Assembly (NCBI GenBank): GCA_937861115.1
Contig: CALMBD010000340.1
Location: forward strand, 1-34,352
DNA length: 34,352 nucleotides
Source: an uncultured Bacteroidota bacterium
GTDB taxonomy: Bacteria; Bacteroidota; Bacteroidia; Chitinophagales; Saprospiraceae
Direction: 5' to 3'
The notes under the pieces: model-generated
Database searches by the model: none
What the model saw: the letters and a program-made list of their open reading frames with translations, nothing else
What the model was told of the DNA's origin: nothing
Part shown: positions 15,989 through 25,055 of the stretch, piece after piece
Layout of the letters: each line of letters starts with the position of its first letter
Position numbering within the stretch: the first letter of the stretch is position 1
Program-made: the position numbers and the translations under genes

Positions 15989-17170
15989 ATGAAAATCATG
16001 TCTGAAAAGTTAATCTCCCGCTTTGACGCACCGGGCCCCAAACGCATGCTCGCCCTCGACGGCGGCGGTATTCGCGGCGCCATTGCACTTGGATTTGTCA
16101 AACGCATCGAAAGTATCCTCCGGGAGCGCCACAACAACCCCAACCTGCTGCTCTGCGATTATTTTGACCTCATCGGCGGCACCAGTACCGGCGCTATCAT
16201 TGCCACCCTGCTCGCCACCGGACGCTCTGCCAGCGAGATCACCGAGAGTTATCTGTCGCTTGGCGGCAAGATTTTCGGCGACCGCTACAGCATTTTTCAG
16301 GTCGGCAACAAGTTCAAGGCCAAATACGAAGATAAACCGCTGCAGGATGAACTGAAAAATCTCTTCGGCGATATTCCCCTGGGCAGCGACGAAATACGGA
16401 CCGGTCTGTGTATCAACGCCAAACGAGCCGACACCTACAGCACCTGGTCGTTCCTGAACCACCCCCGCGCCGCATTCTACAAACCCTATCAGGAGGGCGA
16501 GTTGGGCAACAAGGATTACCTGTTGCGCGAAGTGGTGCGTGCGAGCACCGCAGCGCCCACCTATTTCTTACCCCAGCGCATCAACCTCGGCAACCGAACG
16601 GCAACCTTCATTGACGGCGGCGTAAGCGCTGCCAACAACCCCGCCTTGCAGATGTTTCTCATCGCCACGCTGGAGGGCTTTCCTTTCCACTGGAAAAAGG
16701 GCGCGGACAACCTGATGATCGTCTCGATCGGGACCGGAACCTTCACCAAACGGGTAGACGCAGAAAAAGTGGCGAGCAACAACATGCTGGAATGGGCCGC
16801 TACCGTACCCGAAATGTTGATGGACGACGCTACTTACCTCAACCAACTCATGCTGCAATACCTCAGCAAGAGCCCGACGGCTATTTCGATCGATATGGAA
16901 ATCGGCAACCTCGAGCATGACCTGCTCACTCCCGAGCCGGCATTGCATTACCTGCGTTACCAGGCTTATCTCGAGCAGCCGCAGCCAAAGGACGGGAGCA
17001 CAACCCGGCCGTACCTGCCGTTTGACGAAAAGAAACTGATCAAAATGCGGGAAATGGACAATGCCGATGTGGTGGACGACCTGGTTCTGGTTGGCGATAT
17101 CTATGCTCAGCATTCCATTAAAGAAGAGCATTTCCCGGCGGCATTCGATCTGCCGCCTGTACAGGCCTAA
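15989..17170 (+). CDS. Patatin-like phospholipase
   Basis: This is a cytoplasmic acyl hydrolase of 393 residues with the patatin Ser-Asp dyad. The oxyanion-hole motif DGGGIRG is at 24-30, the nucleophile is Ser66 in GGTSTG (63-68), and the catalytic Asp209 is in IDGGV. No signal peptide is present. It is divergent from btaAB across a 180-bp region, which may be functional: removing acyl chains from phospholipids could supply intermediates while betaine lipids replace them, but this is inference. Its stop overlaps the tadA stop by four bases on the opposite strand. Patatin effectors of CBASS anti-phage systems share the fold, but no nucleotidyltransferase is nearby, so a housekeeping lipase is the better call. 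Confidence 0.9.
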   Translation: MKIMSEKLISRFDAPGPKRMLALDGGGIRGAIALGFVKRIESILRERHNNPNLLLCDYFDLIGGTSTGAIIATLLATGRSASEITESYLSLGGKIFGDRYSIFQVGNKFKAKYEDKPLQDELKNLFGDIPLGSDEIRTGLCINAKRADTYSTWSFLNHPRAAFYKPYQEGELGNKDYLLREVVRASTAAPTYFLPQRINLGNRTATFIDGGVSAANNPALQMFLIATLEGFPFHWKKGADNLMIVSIGTGTFTKRVDAEKVASNNMLEWAATVPEMLMDDATYLNQLMLQYLSKSPTAISIDMEIGNLEHDLLTPEPALHYLRYQAYLEQPQPKDGSTTRPYLPFDEKKLIKMREMDNADVVDDLVLVGDIYAQHSIKEEHFPAAFDLPPVQA

Positions 17171-17613
17171 CGTTTTTCCCGAAAAAACGCCTTCATCAGG
17201 GCAGCGCATTCCGCCTCCATGATACCCATCTCCAGCCGGGTCTTCGGGTGGAGCAGCGATTTGCCGCCATAAAGCATGAACCCGCGTTTTTCGTCGGTAG
17301 CGCCATATACGACCCGCCCGATCTGCGACCAGGCCAGCGCGCCGGCACACATGACACAGGGCTCCAGCGTGACAAAAAGGGTGCAATCGGGCAGGTATTT
17401 GCTGCCGAGGTGCCCCGAAGCCGCCGTGAGCGCCAGTATTTCCGCATGTGCCGTCACATCGGTCAACTGTTCCGTCTGGTTGTGCGAACGGGCAATAATA
17501 CGGTTGTCGCAGGTGATGACGGCGCCCACAGGCACTTCGCCTGCCTCAAAGGCCTTTTGCGCTTCGGCAAGCGCCTGTTGCATGAAATAGGTATCGGAAT
17601 GGACGGACAACAT
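17167..17613 (-). CDS. tadA: tRNA-specific adenosine deaminase (A34 to I34)
   Basis: This is a zinc deaminase of 148 residues that converts the wobble adenosine of tRNA-Arg(ACG) to inosine. The zinc and proton-relay motif HAE is at His56-Glu58, and PCVMC supplies Cys86 and Cys89. The region after it (AGALAWSQIGRVVYGATDEKRG) is characteristic of TadA rather than of guanine or cytosine deaminase. Length and start (ATG 17613) fit the family. It is convergent with the patatin gene (stop codons overlap by four bases) and divergent from the first CotH gene. Confidence 0.9.
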   Translation of the reverse strand: MLSVHSDTYFMQQALAEAQKAFEAGEVPVGAVITCDNRIIARSHNQTEQLTDVTAHAEILALTAASGHLGSKYLPDCTLFVTLEPCVMCAGALAWSQIGRVVYGATDEKRGFMLYGGKSLLHPKTRLEMGIMEAECAALMKAFFREKR

Positions 17614-17696
17614 GGCGACAAATAAACTGTTTTGTCGGCTATCCGAACAATTTTTATCAAAAGACTCTCTATTTTAGCGGAAACTAGACTAGCACA

Positions 17697-19952
17697 ATGA
17701 AAATTCAGGTTATTATCTTCCTGTCTCTCGGGATAGAATTATCCGCTATTTCCGCACAGGGACTTTACGACACCAATACCATCCAGGATATCAAGATCAA
17801 TTTTTACCAGGACAACTGGGATGATCTGCTGGATTCACTCAAAGGTCTGCCCGATGAACCTTATCTGTTGGCGCAATCGGTGGAAATCAACGGAGAGGTA
17901 TTCGACAGTGTCGGCGTAAAATACAAGGGATACAGTTCCTTCGATACGTCCAACCTGAAAAATCCCCTGCACATCGATCTCAATCATTTTCGGAAAGGGC
18001 AAAACTACCACGGCGTAAAGAGCATCAAATTGGCCAATGGCTTTTCCGATCCCTCGTTTGTACGGCAGGTGTTGTCGTATGAAATATTGCGCAAATATAT
18101 GGCCGCGCCCCAGGCAAATTACGCTAAAGTATGGGTCAACGGCGACTACCGCGGCCTGTACACCAATGTGGAAAGCATCAACAAGGGCTTTGTGCGCAAA
18201 CACTTCCAGACGGACGGCGACAATCCCTTTTTTAAATGCACCCCCAAAGATGTCGTCGGCTCAACCGGGCATTGCGACCTGAAATACGAAAGCACCGACA
18301 GTGTGGATTATTACCAGCGGTATGAAATCCGTTCCGACTATGGCTGGGCCGAGCTGTTGGCGCTCATGGATACCCTGACCAACTTTCCCTCCAAAGCCCG
18401 CAACGTAGTGGATGTCGACCGCGCCCTGTGGATGCTGGCATTTAATGATGTGCTGGTCAATCTCGACTCGTACACCGGATTGTTTTCACAAAACTACTAT
18501 CTCTACCAGGACAAGCATGACCGCTGGCTTCCGATCGTATGGGACCTGAATATGAGTTTCGGCGCCTTCCCTTTGCTGGATGGCAGCACGCTGCTGACAG
18601 TGCCGCAAATGAAACAACTCGACCCGCTGGTACACGAGAATAACGACTTCCGCCCGCTCATTAAAAGCCTGCTCCAGGATTCCCTTTACCGGCGCATGTA
18701 CCTGGCGCACCTGCGTACGCTGCTGGAGGAGAACTTTTCCACACAAAGCTATCAAACCCGGGCGTTGGAACTACAGGCAATGATAGACTCAGCCGTTCAG
18801 GCCGACAATTACAAATTCTATTCCCACGACGACTTTTTAAAAAATGTCACCCATACCGTGGTGGCGCCGGGTGGTTTCGGCACGGTACCCGGCCTGACAG
18901 ACCTGATGAGTGGAAGGTACAACTATCTGATAAACAACACAAACCTGTCGACGCCACCACCGGTCATTTCCAACGTGTCTGAATCGCTGGACGGCGAGAT
19001 TTATGTGCATGCAAACGTGGCGGGCGCAACTTTCGTCATGTTGGCCTACCGGTACGACTCGTCCGGCATTTTTCAAAACCTGACCATGTTCGACGACGGC
19101 CAGCACGATGACGGGGCAGCCGGCGACGGTGTTTATGGCCAGTCCTTCCCCTACAACGGTCTGGTTGCCCAATACTACATATATGCCGAAAATGCAGGGT
19201 CGGGCGCTTTTTCACCGCAACGCGCAGAATATGAATTCTACAAGGCCAATCTGGCACCACCAAATCCTGGCGTGGGCGATGTGGTGATTAACGAGTTTCT
19301 GGTCAAAAATACGAGCAGCGAGACCGACGAAGCGGGACAGATGGAAGACTGGCTCGAACTCTACAACAACAACGACGCGGATTTTAGCCTTACCGGGATG
19401 TACCTCACCGATGATCCGGCAAAACCGGACAAATGGTTGTTCCCACTCGGCACATCCGTACCTGCCAAGGGATTCCTGATCGTCTGGCTCGATGAAGACC
19501 AGTCGCAGGGCCCCCTCCACGCCAGCTTTAAACTCAAAGCAGACGGCGAGTTTCTGATGGTCTCCAACGGAGCGGGCGGTGTCGTCGACAGCCTTTCCTT
19601 TGGGTTGCAAAAAGCGGACACTTCTTATGGGCGCTTTCCAAATGGCTCCGGCCCGTTTTTTTTCATGCCGCGCACCTTCAATACCTTCAATCAGTTGACC
19701 GTATCTACGGTGGAAACAAATCGGCATGCTGACCTCCGCATTTTCCCCAACCCGGTGGGTGGAAGGCTGACAATCCAGTCCGATGGCCCGCTCGGTCTGA
19801 TCCGGGTATTCGACACCCTGGGGCAGGAAGTATGGCGACTGGATGCGGGAGATGCCCGGGTGAGTGATCTAAATGCTACAAACCTGGGTGCGGGCATTTA
19901 CTGTCTGAAAATCGGGGATAACAGCCCGAGACTAATCTGCGTGCAGCATTGA
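17697..19952 (+). CDS. Secreted CotH-kinase-family protein with lamin-tail and T9SS sorting domains (paralog 1)
   Basis: The product is 751 residues. The signal peptide (about 1-20, ending ISA-Q) precedes a CotH domain (about 28-420) with VKYKGYSS, VWVNGDYRGLY, NYYLYQDK and the metal-binding WDLNMSFG (about 278-285). CotH-type domains are atypical secreted protein kinases related to Fam20, phosphorylating partner proteins outside the cytoplasm. A beta domain with DDGQHDDGAAGDGVYG (about 430-520, choice-of-anchor X type), a lamin-tail domain (about 530-665, VVINEFL...MEDWLELYN) and a type A T9SS sorting domain (about 685-751) follow. It is therefore expected to be exported to the surface and anchored or released. 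The upstream region contains only a weak -7 candidate, TATTTTAG at 17670-17677. It is a close paralog of the next gene. The substrate is unknown. Confidence 0.88.
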   Translation: MKIQVIIFLSLGIELSAISAQGLYDTNTIQDIKINFYQDNWDDLLDSLKGLPDEPYLLAQSVEINGEVFDSVGVKYKGYSSFDTSNLKNPLHIDLNHFRKGQNYHGVKSIKLANGFSDPSFVRQVLSYEILRKYMAAPQANYAKVWVNGDYRGLYTNVESINKGFVRKHFQTDGDNPFFKCTPKDVVGSTGHCDLKYESTDSVDYYQRYEIRSDYGWAELLALMDTLTNFPSKARNVVDVDRALWMLAFNDVLVNLDSYTGLFSQNYYLYQDKHDRWLPIVWDLNMSFGAFPLLDGSTLLTVPQMKQLDPLVHENNDFRPLIKSLLQDSLYRRMYLAHLRTLLEENFSTQSYQTRALELQAMIDSAVQADNYKFYSHDDFLKNVTHTVVAPGGFGTVPGLTDLMSGRYNYLINNTNLSTPPPVISNVSESLDGEIYVHANVAGATFVMLAYRYDSSGIFQNLTMFDDGQHDDGAAGDGVYGQSFPYNGLVAQYYIYAENAGSGAFSPQRAEYEFYKANLAPPNPGVGDVVINEFLVKNTSSETDEAGQMEDWLELYNNNDADFSLTGMYLTDDPAKPDKWLFPLGTSVPAKGFLIVWLDEDQSQGPLHASFKLKADGEFLMVSNGAGGVVDSLSFGLQKADTSYGRFPNGSGPFFFMPRTFNTFNQLTVSTVETNRHADLRIFPNPVGGRLTIQSDGPLGLIRVFDTLGQEVWRLDAGDARVSDLNATNLGAGIYCLKIGDNSPRLICVQH

Positions 19953-20091
19953 GGATACCCGAAAATATGATCCTTTTCTGTCTTCTATCGCAAAAATTAG
20001 CCAAAGGCGAATAAATCCTTCGGAATACGGCTATCCTGCGTTAGGTTCGCAGCGTTAATTTGAGGTATTGTGGATATTAATTTTCGGTTAA

Positions 20092-22362
20092 ATGAACACA
20101 CGCACCGTAGCCTTCCTCGTTTTTGGACTGCCGGGTATTATCACCTGCGCCCAGGCACAGAACCTGTATGATATCAATACAGTCCAGGAGATCAGGATCA
20201 ATTTTTATCAGACCAACTGGGATTACACACTCGATTCGCTCAAAGACGTTGACGAAGAGGCCTACCTGCTTGTACCTTCCATCGAGATCAACGGCGTGGT
20301 GTTCGACAGCGTAGGCGTCAAATACAAGGGCAACAGTTCGTACGACGAGGACTTTTTGAAAAACCCGCTGAATATTGAACTGGACTATATCCGGAAGAAC
20401 CAGAACTATCAGGGCATCAATGATATCAAGCTGTCAAACGGTTACTCCGACCCGACAATGGTGCGCGAGGTGCTGGGCTACGACATATTGCGCCAGTACA
20501 TGGCTGCGCCGCTGGCCAACCATGCAAAGGTATGGATGAACGGCGAGTACTGGGGCGTGTACGTCAACGTGGAAAGCATCAACAAACGCTTCGTGCGCAA
20601 CCACTTTCATACCGACGGCAACAACCCCTTTTTCAAGTGCAACCCCGCCGATTTTCCCGGCCCTGGCTCGGGCGGCAATTTTCCGGACCTGGTCTACACC
20701 AGCGCCGACAGCGCTTTCTATTACGACAAATACGAGCTCCGCTCCAATTCAGGCTGGCATGAACTGCTGGCATTGATGGACACCCTCGCCAACCATCCGG
20801 GCAGCATCCACGAGATCCTCGACGTGGACCGCGCACTCTGGATGCTGGCCTTCAACAACGTAACGGTCAACCTGGATTCCTATACCGGCGCTTATGCACA
20901 AAACTATTACCTCTACTGGGACAAAAACGATCGCTGGCTTCCGGTGATGTGGGACCTGAACATGGGTTTCGGCGCATTCCCGCTGATCGACGGCGGCCCC
21001 ATCCCGACCATTGCGCAACTCAAGGTACTCAGCCCGTTGCTGCAGTCCGACAACTTCTACCGTCCGCTGATCAAGCAACTGCTCGCCAACCCGCAGTACA
21101 AGCGGATGTACCTGGCCCACATGCGCACGATGCTGCAGGAAAACTTTTCCGGACAGGTGTTCAAGGACCGCGCACTGGCCCTCCAGGCCAATATCGACGC
21201 GGCCATACAGACCGATACCAAGAAGTTTTACTCCTACGCCAATTTCCAGAACAATATCAATGCAACGGTGTCGGCGCCGGGCGGCTTTGGCGATGTGCCG
21301 GGCCTGACGGACCTGATGAACACCCGCTATAACTTCCTGATCAACGAAAGCAACTTTACTCCTGCGCCACCGGTCATCTCCAACGTGGCAGCACAGACTA
21401 CCAGTGTCGTCTGGGTAACCGCGCAGGTACAGAATGCCGCAACCGTGTTGCTGGGCTGGCGATACGACTCCTCCGATGTTTTTGTCAGAACGCCCATGTT
21501 CGACGACGGAATGCACCAGGACGGCGCTGCCGGCGACGGACAGTTTGGCGCGTCGTTCCCGGTCGGCGATATCAAGGGGCAATACTATATATATGCCGAA
21601 AACAGCGGCGCAGGCGCGTTCTCTCCGCAGCGAGCCGAGTATGAGTTCTACCAAACCCCTACGCTGCCGCCCCTGCCCAATGCGGGCGATCTGGTGCTCA
21701 ACGAATTCCTGGCCAACAACAAAACGAGCGAAAAAGACGAGGCAGGGCAATACGAAGACTGGCTCGAACTGTACAACAACAGCAACCAGCCCATCAGCCT
21801 GCTCGGACTCTACCTGAGCGACACCCCCCTCAAACCGAACAAATGGTCCTTTCCTTCGAACAGCACCATCCCGGCCAAGGGCTTTCTGATCGTTTGGCTC
21901 GATGAAGACCAGTCGCAGGGCCCCTTTCACGCCAATTTCAGACTTAACACGAACGGCGAGTTCCTGATGTTGTCGAATGGTGCAGGCGGCGTGGTCGACA
22001 GCCTTTCCTACGGGCCGCAGAAAGCAGACACCACATTTGGCCGGTACCCCAACGGCACGGGCAGTTTCACCTTTATGCCCCGTACCTTTAATGCCCCCAA
22101 CTCCCTGACTACGGGCACTGCCGAACCCGGGAAAGGGGGCCAGGTCCTTGTGTACCCGAATCCCGCCGACCAGTTCCTGAACGTGCGTGCAGATCAACCG
22201 CTCGGCGCCATCGAAGTGTCGGATGGGATGGGACGAAAGGTATTGCTATTGGACGCCGGACTGCAAACATCTGCTTCGTTCCATCTGGGGCATCTGCCGT
22301 CGGGGATGTACAGCCTCCGAACTGCACAGGGCGCAACGGTGCTGTTCAACATTCAGCGCTAA
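20092..22362 (+). CDS. Secreted CotH-kinase-family protein with lamin-tail and T9SS sorting domains (paralog 2)
   Basis: The product is 756 residues, with the same domain order as the preceding gene: signal peptide (about 1-23, ending AQA-Q), CotH domain with VKYKGNSS, VWMNGEYWGVY, NYYLYWDK and WDLNMGFG, the GDG loop domain, a lamin-tail domain (VLNEFL...YEDWLELYN), and a T9SS type A sorting domain (VLVYPNPADQFLNVRA... to the end). The two genes are tandem duplicates. They share a 30-bp identical stretch (19485-19514 and 21895-21924) encoding part of WLDEDQSQGP. It lies 139 bp after paralog 1, with a weak -7-like TTAATTTG at 20055-20062, and 29 bp before the third CotH gene. Like paralog 1, it is expected to act outside the cell. 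Confidence 0.88.
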   Translation: MNTRTVAFLVFGLPGIITCAQAQNLYDINTVQEIRINFYQTNWDYTLDSLKDVDEEAYLLVPSIEINGVVFDSVGVKYKGNSSYDEDFLKNPLNIELDYIRKNQNYQGINDIKLSNGYSDPTMVREVLGYDILRQYMAAPLANHAKVWMNGEYWGVYVNVESINKRFVRNHFHTDGNNPFFKCNPADFPGPGSGGNFPDLVYTSADSAFYYDKYELRSNSGWHELLALMDTLANHPGSIHEILDVDRALWMLAFNNVTVNLDSYTGAYAQNYYLYWDKNDRWLPVMWDLNMGFGAFPLIDGGPIPTIAQLKVLSPLLQSDNFYRPLIKQLLANPQYKRMYLAHMRTMLQENFSGQVFKDRALALQANIDAAIQTDTKKFYSYANFQNNINATVSAPGGFGDVPGLTDLMNTRYNFLINESNFTPAPPVISNVAAQTTSVVWVTAQVQNAATVLLGWRYDSSDVFVRTPMFDDGMHQDGAAGDGQFGASFPVGDIKGQYYIYAENSGAGAFSPQRAEYEFYQTPTLPPLPNAGDLVLNEFLANNKTSEKDEAGQYEDWLELYNNSNQPISLLGLYLSDTPLKPNKWSFPSNSTIPAKGFLIVWLDEDQSQGPFHANFRLNTNGEFLMLSNGAGGVVDSLSYGPQKADTTFGRYPNGTGSFTFMPRTFNAPNSLTTGTAEPGKGGQVLVYPNPADQFLNVRADQPLGAIEVSDGMGRKVLLLDAGLQTSASFHLGHLPSGMYSLRTAQGATVLFNIQR

Positions 22363-22391
22363 ATGCTTAGCCAACCTAATACAACACATAT

Positions 22392-24917
22392 ATGAAAGTG
22401 AAATTTCTACCCGCCCTGCCGGCTATTTTTGCGGCGCTTTCCCTTCAGGCACAAGTACTTGTAAATGAATACTCCTGCGCCAACCTCACCCAGTACCAGG
22501 ATGCTTACGGCAAATACGAGGACTGGATTGAATTGCACAACACTTCGGATATGCCGGTTAATATCGGCGGGTACCACCTGAGCGACAATGAGAACAAACC
22601 CACCAAGTGGAAATTCCCGCCCGGCGTAACCATTCCCGCCAAGGGATTTCTAAAGGTTTTCGCCTCCGGACGAGATGAAGTGCTGAACAGCAGCAGTTAT
22701 CACACCAATTTCAAGCTTTCGCAGACCAAAAACAATCCGGAACACATTGTCTTCGCCGATGCTGCCGGTACCATCATCAACGATATGGAGGTGGTACGCA
22801 CCAAACTGCACCAGTCGGTCGGGCGCGAAACGGACGGCGGCGCCGAGTGGCGTATTTTAACCCAGCCGACCTTCGGCACCTCAAACAACAATGCGACCAA
22901 ATACCTGGGATTCGCCGCCCGGCCTTCCGTAAACCAGCAGGCCGGCTTCTACACCGGATCGGTGACCGTGGCGTTGTCGACCACCGAACCGGACGCACTG
23001 ATCCGTTACACGATTGACGGCACCGAGCCCGGCAACCAGTCGCCGATATATGACCAGCCCCTGACTTTTTCGCAGACCACCGTGCTCAAAGCCGCTACCT
23101 TCAGCAATAACCCCCAGATATTGCCCAGTTTCGTGCAGTACAACACCTATTTTGTCGATGTGTCCCACTCCCTGGTGGTCATTTCCGTGGCAGGTAAAGA
23201 CCTGCTCCAACTGGCCAACGGCAACCAGTCGCTCCGTCCGCACGGTTCGATCGAGTATTTTGGCACCGACGGCGACCGCAAGGCCCGCGCCTACGGTGAA
23301 CTCAACAGCCACGGCCAGGACTCCTGGGCCAACGACCAGCGCAGTGTCGACTGGGTAACGCGCGACGAGATGGGATACAACAACGCCATCGAGGAAAAAA
23401 TATTCAGCCGTTCCGACCGCAAAGAGTACCAGCGCATCATCCTGCGCGCCGCCGGCGACGACAATTACCCCGCCGCCAACCACCCGCAAAACAAGGGCAG
23501 CGCCCATATCCGCGACGCCTATATCCACAACCTCGCCGACCGCGGCGGGCTGCACGTCGATGTGCGACGCGGAGAAAAGGCCATCGTTTACATGAACGGA
23601 CAATACTGGGGGGTGTACGACCTGCGCGAAATACCCGACGACCACGATTACACGGATTATTATTACGGTCAGGGGAAATACGACATCCAGTACATCCTGA
23701 CCTGGGGCAATACCTGGGCGGAGTACGGCGGCCAGCAGGCCCTCGACGACTGGAACAACCTCTATAGTTTTATCACCTCCAACGATATGGCCGACCCGTC
23801 GAACCTCCATTTTGTGGCAGACTATTACGACTATGAAAGCCTGATCGATTACGTCATTGTAAACTCCTTTACCGTTTGCTCCGACTGGCTCAACTGGAAT
23901 ACCGGCTGGTGGCGCGGCCTGAACCCGGAAGGCGGGCACCAGAAATGGGGCTATATCCTCTGGGACAACGACGCTACGTTCGGGCATTACATCAACTACA
24001 CGGGAATCCCCGATACCAGTCCGTACGCCCTGCCCTGCAACCCGGAAACGCTTTCCGGCTGGTCCGACCCCAAGGGGCATATCACGGTGCTGAACAAACT
24101 CCGCGAGAACCCCTCCGTCGAGCAGTACTACCTCACCCGTCAGGCCGACCTGATGAACACCGTTTTCGGCTGCGAAAACATGCTCAATTACCTCGATACT
24201 ATTGTCAACACCATCGACCCGGAAATGCAGCAGCATGCCGATCGCTGGTTTGGCGATTACGCAGAGTGGCAGCAAAACGTGAACAAACTCCGCAACTTTA
24301 TCAGCATCCGCTGCGAGGAAGTGACCGGCGGCATGATCGACTGCTACAACCTCACCGGCCCGTACCAGACGGTTCTGCTTGTCGATCCGCCCGGCGCAGG
24401 CGTCATGCAGGCCAATACCCTGAGTTATACCGCCTTTCCGGTGCAAACCAACTATTTTGGCAATGTGGACCTGAAACTGTCGGCTACGGCTACGCAGAAT
24501 TACCTGTTCGACCACTGGTCGGCAGGCGCGCATACCTTCGCCGACTCGTCGCTGCAAGTTGCAAGCCTGAACCTGACAGCGCCGGACACCATTGTGGCGC
24601 ATTTCAAACTAACGACGGCGGTACATGATCCTGTAAAGCCGGGTAATGAACCGACTGTACTGGCCTACCCTTCGCTGTTTGACGGGGATATTACCCTTGA
24701 TTATTTCCTGCCGGAGAAAGCCCCGGTCACCGTTTCGCTGCATTCCATGTTAGGCGATCTGAACACCGGGTTGCTGCAAACAGTACATCCGCAGCAGGAA
24801 GGTCAACACCGTGTAAAGTTGCAGGTTGCCGATCTCAACCTGCCGGCGGGCATGTACCTGTTACACTTCTCCGCAGGTGGATTTTCCAAAACCCTGAAAC
24901 TGGTGAGAAGCGAATAA
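22392..24917 (+). CDS. Secreted CotH-kinase-family protein with N-terminal lamin-tail and chitobiase-like domains, T9SS
   Basis: The product is 841 residues, and its domain order differs from the two preceding genes. A signal peptide (about 1-20) is followed directly by a lamin-tail domain (about 20-165, VLVNEYSCAN...YEDWIELHN), a chitobiase/hexosaminidase C-terminal-type domain (about 180-250, IRYTIDGTEPG), the CotH domain (about 255-640, with VYMNGQYWGVYDLREIP, DNYPAAN, and metal motif WDNDATFG), a small beta domain with DHWSAGAH (about 665-745), and a T9SS-type C terminus (LAYPSLFDGDITLDY... to ...KLVRSE). It is not a copy of the first two. It lies 29 bp after paralog 2 and so is probably cotranscribed. 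It is predicted to act at the cell surface; the substrate is unknown. Confidence 0.86.
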   Translation: MKVKFLPALPAIFAALSLQAQVLVNEYSCANLTQYQDAYGKYEDWIELHNTSDMPVNIGGYHLSDNENKPTKWKFPPGVTIPAKGFLKVFASGRDEVLNSSSYHTNFKLSQTKNNPEHIVFADAAGTIINDMEVVRTKLHQSVGRETDGGAEWRILTQPTFGTSNNNATKYLGFAARPSVNQQAGFYTGSVTVALSTTEPDALIRYTIDGTEPGNQSPIYDQPLTFSQTTVLKAATFSNNPQILPSFVQYNTYFVDVSHSLVVISVAGKDLLQLANGNQSLRPHGSIEYFGTDGDRKARAYGELNSHGQDSWANDQRSVDWVTRDEMGYNNAIEEKIFSRSDRKEYQRIILRAAGDDNYPAANHPQNKGSAHIRDAYIHNLADRGGLHVDVRRGEKAIVYMNGQYWGVYDLREIPDDHDYTDYYYGQGKYDIQYILTWGNTWAEYGGQQALDDWNNLYSFITSNDMADPSNLHFVADYYDYESLIDYVIVNSFTVCSDWLNWNTGWWRGLNPEGGHQKWGYILWDNDATFGHYINYTGIPDTSPYALPCNPETLSGWSDPKGHITVLNKLRENPSVEQYYLTRQADLMNTVFGCENMLNYLDTIVNTIDPEMQQHADRWFGDYAEWQQNVNKLRNFISIRCEEVTGGMIDCYNLTGPYQTVLLVDPPGAGVMQANTLSYTAFPVQTNYFGNVDLKLSATATQNYLFDHWSAGAHTFADSSLQVASLNLTAPDTIVAHFKLTTAVHDPVKPGNEPTVLAYPSLFDGDITLDYFLPEKAPVTVSLHSMLGDLNTGLLQTVHPQQEGQHRVKLQVADLNLPAGMYLLHFSAGGFSKTLKLVRSE

Positions 24918-25055
24918 CTGGTCAAAAATCAGGCTATAATCACCATCTTTTTGCAGAAAAACGCCTCGATTTTCATCGTTGGCCGCATTATTGTTAAACT
25001 ACCGTTGACCCATCACAAAACCCTTTCCTAACCTTTAACTATTATCCGACGATAA

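Noticed and set aside
15989-17170. Patatin protein as a CBASS anti-phage effector
   Set aside because: No cyclic-nucleotide synthase or accessory gene is nearby; neighbours are btaAB and tadA, so a lipid enzyme is simpler.
20055-20093. TTAATT/TTAAAT hexamers at 20055, 20077 and 20088 (steps of 22 and 11 bp) before the second CotH gene
   Set aside because: The boxes deviate from the TTTAAT arrays, one step is missing, and the last overlaps the start codon; an AT-rich leader gives this by chance.
20749-24602. Long minus-strand ORFs opposite the CotH genes (482 and 573 codons)
   Set aside because: They lie entirely inside clear CotH genes, have no recognisable motif or signal, and arise from the codon bias of the real frame.
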